This document shows, piece after piece, positions 59,902 to 64,000 of a stretch of 64,000 bases of DNA. The position numbers and the translations under genes are program-made. Origin of the DNA: Hydrogenophaga sp. (GTDB taxonomy: Bacteria > Pseudomonadota > Gammaproteobacteria > Burkholderiales > Burkholderiaceae_C); contig NZ_WVZN01000022.1 of NCBI RefSeq assembly GCF_011772445.1, positions 1 to 64,000 on the forward strand, read 5' to 3'. The notes beneath the pieces were generated by a model that searched no databases, had not been told where the DNA came from, and saw nothing but the letters and a program-made list of their open reading frames with translations. The stretch's first letter is position 1; each line of letters starts with the position of its first letter.

Positions 59902-59929
59902 GTCGCAGAACAACACCGAGCCCCACGAC

Positions 59930-60550
59930 ATGACCGACGCATCCCCCTCTCACCTGGTCGCCCCCGAGACCCTGCAGGCCAGCCTTCAGGAACTGCTCGC
60001 CGGCCGCGTGCGCTCGGTCGAGTTGGAGCGCGGCGAGGTCACGGTCACGGTCGACGTCGGCGCCTACCTGGATGTCATGCAGTCCCTGCGCGATGCGCCC
60101 CAGGCGCGCTTCGAGCAGCTCATCGACCTGTGTGGCATGGACTATTCCACCTACGGCGACGGCCGCTGGGAAGGCCCGCGCTTCGCGGCCGTCTCGCACC
60201 TGCTGTCCGTGAGCCTGAACCAGCGCGTGCGCGTGCGCGTGTTTTGCGCCGACGACGATTTCCCCGTGCTGCCCTCGGTGAACAACCTCTGGAACAGCGC
60301 CAACTGGTACGAGCGCGAGGCCTTCGACCTCTACGGCATCGTCTTCGAAGGCCACCCCGACCTGCGCCGCATCCTCACCGACTACGGCTTCATCGGCCAC
60401 CCGTTCCGCAAGGACTTCCCGCTCTCGGGTCACGTCGAAATGCGCTACGACGCCGAGCGCCAGCGCGTCATTTACGAGCCCGTGACGATCGAGCCGCGCG
60501 AAATCACGCCGCGCGTGATCCGCGAGGACAACTACGGCGGCCTGCACTGA
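59930..60550 (+). CDS. nuoC: NADH-quinone oxidoreductase subunit C
   Basis: A 206-residue 30-kDa subunit of the complex I quinone module. The family signature [20 protein letters not shown] (about 124-143) is followed by [20 protein letters not shown]. It is separate from nuoD, unlike the NuoCD fusion of enterobacteria. The start at 59930 gives MTDASPSHL, 28 bases after nuoB. Confidence 0.96.
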   Translation: MTDASPSHLVAPETLQASLQELLAGRVRSVELERGEVTVTVDVGAYLDVMQSLRDAPQARFEQLIDLCGMDYSTYGDGRWEGPRFAAVSHLLSVSLNQRVRVRVFCADDDFPVLPSVNNLWNSANWYEREAFDLYGIVFEGHPDLRRILTDYGFIGHPFRKDFPLSGHVEMRYDAERQRVIYEPVTIEPREITPRVIREDNYGGLH

Positions 60551-60569
60551 AGGCGCGGGACGAACCGAC

Positions 60570-61823
60570 ATGGCAGAGATCAAGAACTACACCCTGAACT
60601 TCGGCCCGCAGCACCCGGCCGCGCACGGCGTGCTGCGCCTGGTGCTCGAGCTGGACGGCGAGGTCGTGCAGCGCGCCGACCCGCACATCGGCCTGCTGCA
60701 CCGCGCGACCGAAAAGCTCGCCGAGCACAAGACCTTCATCCAGTCGCTCCCCTACATGGACCGTCTCGACTACGTGTCCATGATGAGCAACGAACACGCC
60801 TACTGCCTGGCCATCGAGAAGCTGCTGGGCATCGACGTGCCGATCCGCGCGCAGTACATCCGCGTGATGTTCTCCGAGATCACGCGCATGCTGAACCATC
60901 TCATGTGGCTCGGCTCGCACGGCAACGACTGCGGCAGCTCCACCATCCTCATCTACGCCTTCCGCGAGCGCGAGGACCTGTTCGACATGTACGAGGCGGT
61001 GTCCGGCGCGCGCATGCACGCGGCCTACTTCCGGCCCGGGGGCGTCTACCGCGACCTGCCCGACACCATGCCGCAGTACCAGGCGAGCAAGGTGCGCAAC
61101 CAGCGCGGCGTGGACGAGCTCAACAAGAATCGTCAGGGCTCGCTGCTCGACTTCATCGACGACTTCACCCAGCGCTTCCCGGTCTACGTCGACGAGTACG
61201 AGACGCTGCTCACCGACAACCGCATCTGGAAGCAGCGCACCGTGGGCATCGGCGTGGTGCCGCCCGAGCGCGCGCTCAAGCTGGGCTTCACCGGCCCCAT
61301 GCTGCGCGGCTCCGGCATCGCCTGGGACCTGCGCAAGAAGCAGCCGTACGAGGTGTACGACCGCCTGGACTTCGACATTCCGGTCGGCAAGACCGGCGAC
61401 ACCTACGACCGCTACCTCGTCCGCATGGAGGAGCTCAAGCAGTCCAACCGCATCATCAAGCAGTGCGTGGACTGGCTGCGCGCCAACCCCGGCCCGGTGA
61501 TCACCGACAACCACAAGGTGGCGCCGCCCACGCGCGAGGCCATGAAGGCCAACATGGAAGAGCTGATCCACCACTTCAAGCTCTTCACCGAGGGCTTCCG
61601 CGTGCCCGAGGGCGAGGCCTACGCCGCCGTCGAGCACCCCAAGGGCGAGTTCGGCATCTACCTCGTGAGCGACGGTGCCAACAAGCCCTACCGCCTGAAG
61701 ATCCGAGCGCCCGGCTTCGCGCACCTGGCCACGCTCGACGAGATGGCGCGCGGTCACATGCTGGCCGACGCGGTCGCCATCATCGGCACCATGGACATCG
61801 TTTTCGGGGAGATCGACCGATGA
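60570..61823 (+). CDS. nuoD: NADH-quinone oxidoreductase subunit D
   Basis: A 417-residue 49-kDa subunit that forms the quinone-binding cavity with NuoB. Motifs: [20 protein letters not shown] at the N-terminus, [14 protein letters not shown] and the histidine/tyrosine region [19 protein letters not shown] (about 64-82). Its stop overlaps the nuoE start (ATGA), so translation is coupled. Confidence 0.97.
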   Translation: MAEIKNYTLNFGPQHPAAHGVLRLVLELDGEVVQRADPHIGLLHRATEKLAEHKTFIQSLPYMDRLDYVSMMSNEHAYCLAIEKLLGIDVPIRAQYIRVMFSEITRMLNHLMWLGSHGNDCGSSTILIYAFREREDLFDMYEAVSGARMHAAYFRPGGVYRDLPDTMPQYQASKVRNQRGVDELNKNRQGSLLDFIDDFTQRFPVYVDEYETLLTDNRIWKQRTVGIGVVPPERALKLGFTGPMLRGSGIAWDLRKKQPYEVYDRLDFDIPVGKTGDTYDRYLVRMEELKQSNRIIKQCVDWLRANPGPVITDNHKVAPPTREAMKANMEELIHHFKLFTEGFRVPEGEAYAAVEHPKGEFGIYLVSDGANKPYRLKIRAPGFAHLATLDEMARGHMLADAVAIIGTMDIVFGEIDR

Positions 61824-62341
61824 GCACCCCCGTGCCCAGCACCCCAGTGAGCTTCTCCGCCGCGACCATCGCGCGCTTCGACCGCGAGGTCAACAAGTAC
61901 CCGGCCGAGCAGCGCATCTCGGCCGTCATGGCCTGCCTGTCCATCATCCAGCAGGAACAGGGTTGGGTCAGCACCGAGGCCGAGGCCGCGCTGGCCGCTT
62001 ACATCGGCGTCGAGCCGATCGCGGTGCACGAGGTCACGACCTTCTACAACATGTACAACCAGCGGCCGGTGGGCAAGTTCAAGCTCAACGTCTGCACCAA
62101 TCTGCCGTGCCAGCTGCGCGACGGCCAGAAGGCGCTGCACCACCTCGAACGCAAGCTCGGCATCGAAATGGGCGAGACCACACCCGACGGCCTGTTCACC
62201 CTGCAGCAGAGCGAGTGCCTGGGCGCCTGCGCCGACGCGCCCGTGATGCTGGTGAACGACCGCCACATGTGCAGCTTCATGAGCCACGACAAGCTCGACC
62301 AGCTCGTCGATGGCCTGCGCGCTGCGGAGGGCCAGTCCTGA
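61820..62341 (+). CDS. nuoE: NADH-quinone oxidoreductase subunit E
   Basis: A 173-residue 24-kDa subunit with a thioredoxin-like [2Fe-2S] domain; ligands are in CTNLPC (about 93-98) and CLGAC (about 134-138). The N-terminal helical part includes [15 protein letters not shown] and [14 protein letters not shown]. The ATG at 61820 overlaps nuoD, and its TGA shares a base with the nuoF ATG (TGATG). Confidence 0.96.
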   Translation: MSTPVPSTPVSFSAATIARFDREVNKYPAEQRISAVMACLSIIQQEQGWVSTEAEAALAAYIGVEPIAVHEVTTFYNMYNQRPVGKFKLNVCTNLPCQLRDGQKALHHLERKLGIEMGETTPDGLFTLQQSECLGACADAPVMLVNDRHMCSFMSHDKLDQLVDGLRAAEGQS

Positions 62342-63696
62342 TGAACGCCCAACAGATCATCGGCCAGTTCGCCGCCACCGGCGTGCAGACCTGCTTCCAC
62401 GGCCGCCACATCAGCCCGCAGATCTACGCGGACCTCGATGGCAAGAACTGGTCCATCAAGGACTACGAGGCGCGCGGCGGCTACCAGGCGCTGCGCAAGA
62501 TCCTTGGCAAGGACGGCGGCGAAGGCCTGACGCCCGACCAGGTGATCGCCACGGTCAAGGAGTCGGCCCTGCGCGGCCGCGGTGGTGCCGGCTTCCCCAG
62601 CGGCCTCAAGTGGAGCTTCATGCCGCGCCAGTTCCCGGGCCAGAAGTACCTGGTGTGCAACTCGGACGAAGGCGAGCCGGGCACCTGCAAGGACCGCGAC
62701 ATCCTCATGTACAACCCGCACATCGTCATCGAAGGCATGGCGATCGCGGCGTACGCCATGGGCATCAGCGTGGGCTACAACTACATCCACGGCGAGATCT
62801 TCGAGGTGTACGAACGCTTCGAGGCCGCGCTGGAGGAGGCGAGGGCGGCCGGCCTGCTGGGCGACAACATCCTCGGCTCGGGCTTCAGCTTCCAGCTGCA
62901 CGGCCACCACGGTTTCGGGGCCTATATCTGCGGAGAAGAAACGGCCCTGCTCGAATCGCTCGAAGGCAAGAAGGGCCAGCCGCGCTTCAAGCCGCCGTTC
63001 CCGGCCAGCTTCGGCCTCTACGGCAAGCCCACCACCATCAACAACACCGAGACCTTCGCGGCGGTGCCCTGGATCATCCGCCACGGCGGCCAGGCCTACC
63101 TGGAGATCGGCAAGCCCAACAACGGCGGCACCAAGATCTTCTCGGTGAGTGGCGACGTCGAGATGCCCGGCAACTTCGAGATCCCGCTGGGCACCCCCTT
63201 CAGCAAGCTGCTCGAACTCGCGGGCGGTGTGCGCAAGGGCCGCCAGCTCAAGGCTGTGATCCCCGGCGGCTCGTCGGCCCCGGTGCTGCCCGCGCACATC
63301 ATGATGGAGTGCACGATGGACTACGACTCGATCGCCAAGGCCGGCTCGATGCTCGGCTCGGGCGCCGTCATCGTCATGGACGACTCGCGCGACATGGTCG
63401 AGTCGCTCAAGCGCCTGTCCTATTTCTACATGCACGAAAGCTGCGGCCAGTGCACGCCCTGCCGCGAAGGCACGGGCTGGCTCTGGCGCATGGTCGACCG
63501 CATCGACCGCGGCCTCGGCAGACCCGAGGACATGCAACTGCTGGACAACGTGGCCGAGAACATCATGGGCCGCACCATCTGCGCGCTCGGCGACGCGGCG
63601 GCCATGCCGGTGCGCGCCATGATCAAGCACTTCCGCCACGAGTTCGAGGCCAAGATCGCCGCTGCCCAGACGGGTGCCAAAGCGGCCACGGCCTGA
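62341..63696 (+). CDS. nuoF: NADH-quinone oxidoreductase subunit F
   Basis: A 451-residue 51-kDa subunit, the NADH entry point of complex I. The FMN/NADH site [17 protein letters not shown] and [16 protein letters not shown], the SLBB region, and the [4Fe-4S] N3 ligands in [15 protein letters not shown] plus a later cysteine (TICALGD) are present. Acts with NuoE and NuoG in the NADH dehydrogenase module. Confidence 0.97.
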   Translation: MNAQQIIGQFAATGVQTCFHGRHISPQIYADLDGKNWSIKDYEARGGYQALRKILGKDGGEGLTPDQVIATVKESALRGRGGAGFPSGLKWSFMPRQFPGQKYLVCNSDEGEPGTCKDRDILMYNPHIVIEGMAIAAYAMGISVGYNYIHGEIFEVYERFEAALEEARAAGLLGDNILGSGFSFQLHGHHGFGAYICGEETALLESLEGKKGQPRFKPPFPASFGLYGKPTTINNTETFAAVPWIIRHGGQAYLEIGKPNNGGTKIFSVSGDVEMPGNFEIPLGTPFSKLLELAGGVRKGRQLKAVIPGGSSAPVLPAHIMMECTMDYDSIAKAGSMLGSGAVIVMDDSRDMVESLKRLSYFYMHESCGQCTPCREGTGWLWRMVDRIDRGLGRPEDMQLLDNVAENIMGRTICALGDAAAMPVRAMIKHFRHEFEAKIAAAQTGAKAATA

Positions 63697-63718
63697 AGCG
63701 AGGAACACGGACATCCCC

Positions 63719-64000
63719 ATGGTTGAAATCGAACTCGACGGCAAGAAGGTCGAAGTGCCCCCGGGCAGCATGGTCATGCATGCGGCCGAGAAGGCGGGCA
63801 CCTACATTCCCCACTTCTGCTACCACAAGAAGCTGTCCATCGCGGCCAACTGCCGCATGTGCCTGGTCGACGTGGAGAAGGCGCCCAAGGCCATGCCGGC
63901 CTGCGCCACGCCCGTCACGCAGGGCATGATCGTTCGCACGCAGAGCGACAAGGCCGTCAAGGCCCAGAAGTCGGTGATGGAGTTCCTGCTCATCAACCAC
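63719..64000 (+). CDS. nuoG: NADH-quinone oxidoreductase subunit G (partial, runs off window)
   Basis: The first 94 residues of NuoG. The ferredoxin-like N-terminal domain is visible, with [2Fe-2S] ligands in FCYHKKLS, NCRMCLVDVEK and PACATPV. The gene continues past the right edge, so length and the molybdopterin-like body cannot be checked. GAGGAA lies just upstream of the ATG; 22 bases separate it from nuoF. Confidence 0.95.
   Translation, partial: MVEIELDGKKVEVPPGSMVMHAAEKAGTYIPHFCYHKKLSIAANCRMCLVDVEKAPKAMPACATPVTQGMIVRTQSDKAVKAQKSVMEFLLINH

Overview
The window is 64 kb of very GC-rich chromosome with almost no non-coding space. The organism is most likely a betaproteobacterium of the order Burkholderiales, family Comamonadaceae (Hydrogenophaga- or Acidovorax-like). 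This is inferred from the gene order rpsO-pnp-quinone reductase-tpiA-secG-tRNA-Leu-nuoABCDEFG, the Bug-type solute-binding protein, the many class-III CoA-transferase and TRAP genes, and the dense GC-rich intergenic repeats. No plasmid, phage, IS transposase, rRNA or CRISPR signature was seen.

Layout. (1) 0.2-10.2 kb: a catabolic locus. A MocR-type regulator diverges from a TRAP transporter (dctPQM) and a class II (degradative) HMG-CoA reductase. A LysR regulator then diverges from HMG-CoA lyase, a class III CoA-transferase and a Bug-type binding protein. Together these look like uptake and breakdown of mevalonate and/or 3-hydroxy-3-methylglutarate to acetyl-CoA and acetoacetate. (2) 10.3-17.5 kb: a CpdA-like phosphodiesterase, a large soluble multi-PAS/GAF histidine kinase, suhB, trmJ, cysE and a small lipoprotein. 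(3) 17.5-21.7 kb: bacterial NHEJ genes ligD and ku, translationally coupled, followed by a small outer-membrane barrel. (4) 21.7-32.1 kb: housekeeping genes (slyD, mogA, darP, pmbA, yqeY, rpsU), an EamA exporter, an orphan two-partner-secretion pore, an FAD oxidoreductase and a sterol-desaturase-family protein. A 268-bp MITE-like palindromic element lies between darP and pmbA.

(5) 32.1-49.8 kb: a complete nitrate/nitrite assimilation region. One leftward operon is nirB-nirD-nasA-ybiB-cobA, followed by a small PilJ/MCP-tip protein. A second leftward operon is nrtA-nrtB-nrtD-narK, preceded by nasR (NIT-ANTAR). Between them, rightward, lie an unusual receiver-ANTAR-PilJ-PilJ fusion protein and a PP2C phosphatase/Ser-Thr kinase fusion. 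Both operons have a near-consensus sigma-54 promoter. Just inside each predicted transcript there is a pair of hairpins with six-base loops of the kind bound by ANTAR antiterminators. In the nrtA leader the second hairpin overlaps a strong intrinsic terminator, so the two are mutually exclusive. The region therefore has two different ANTAR proteins and two readable RNA targets, which is the most interesting system in the window.

(6) 49.8-64 kb: tsaD, a solitary branched-chain-type binding protein, an aminotransferase carrying an in-frame GC-rich repeat insertion, then rpsO, pnp, quinone oxidoreductase, tpiA, secG, tRNA-Leu(GAG) and the start of the complex I operon, which runs off the right edge inside nuoG.
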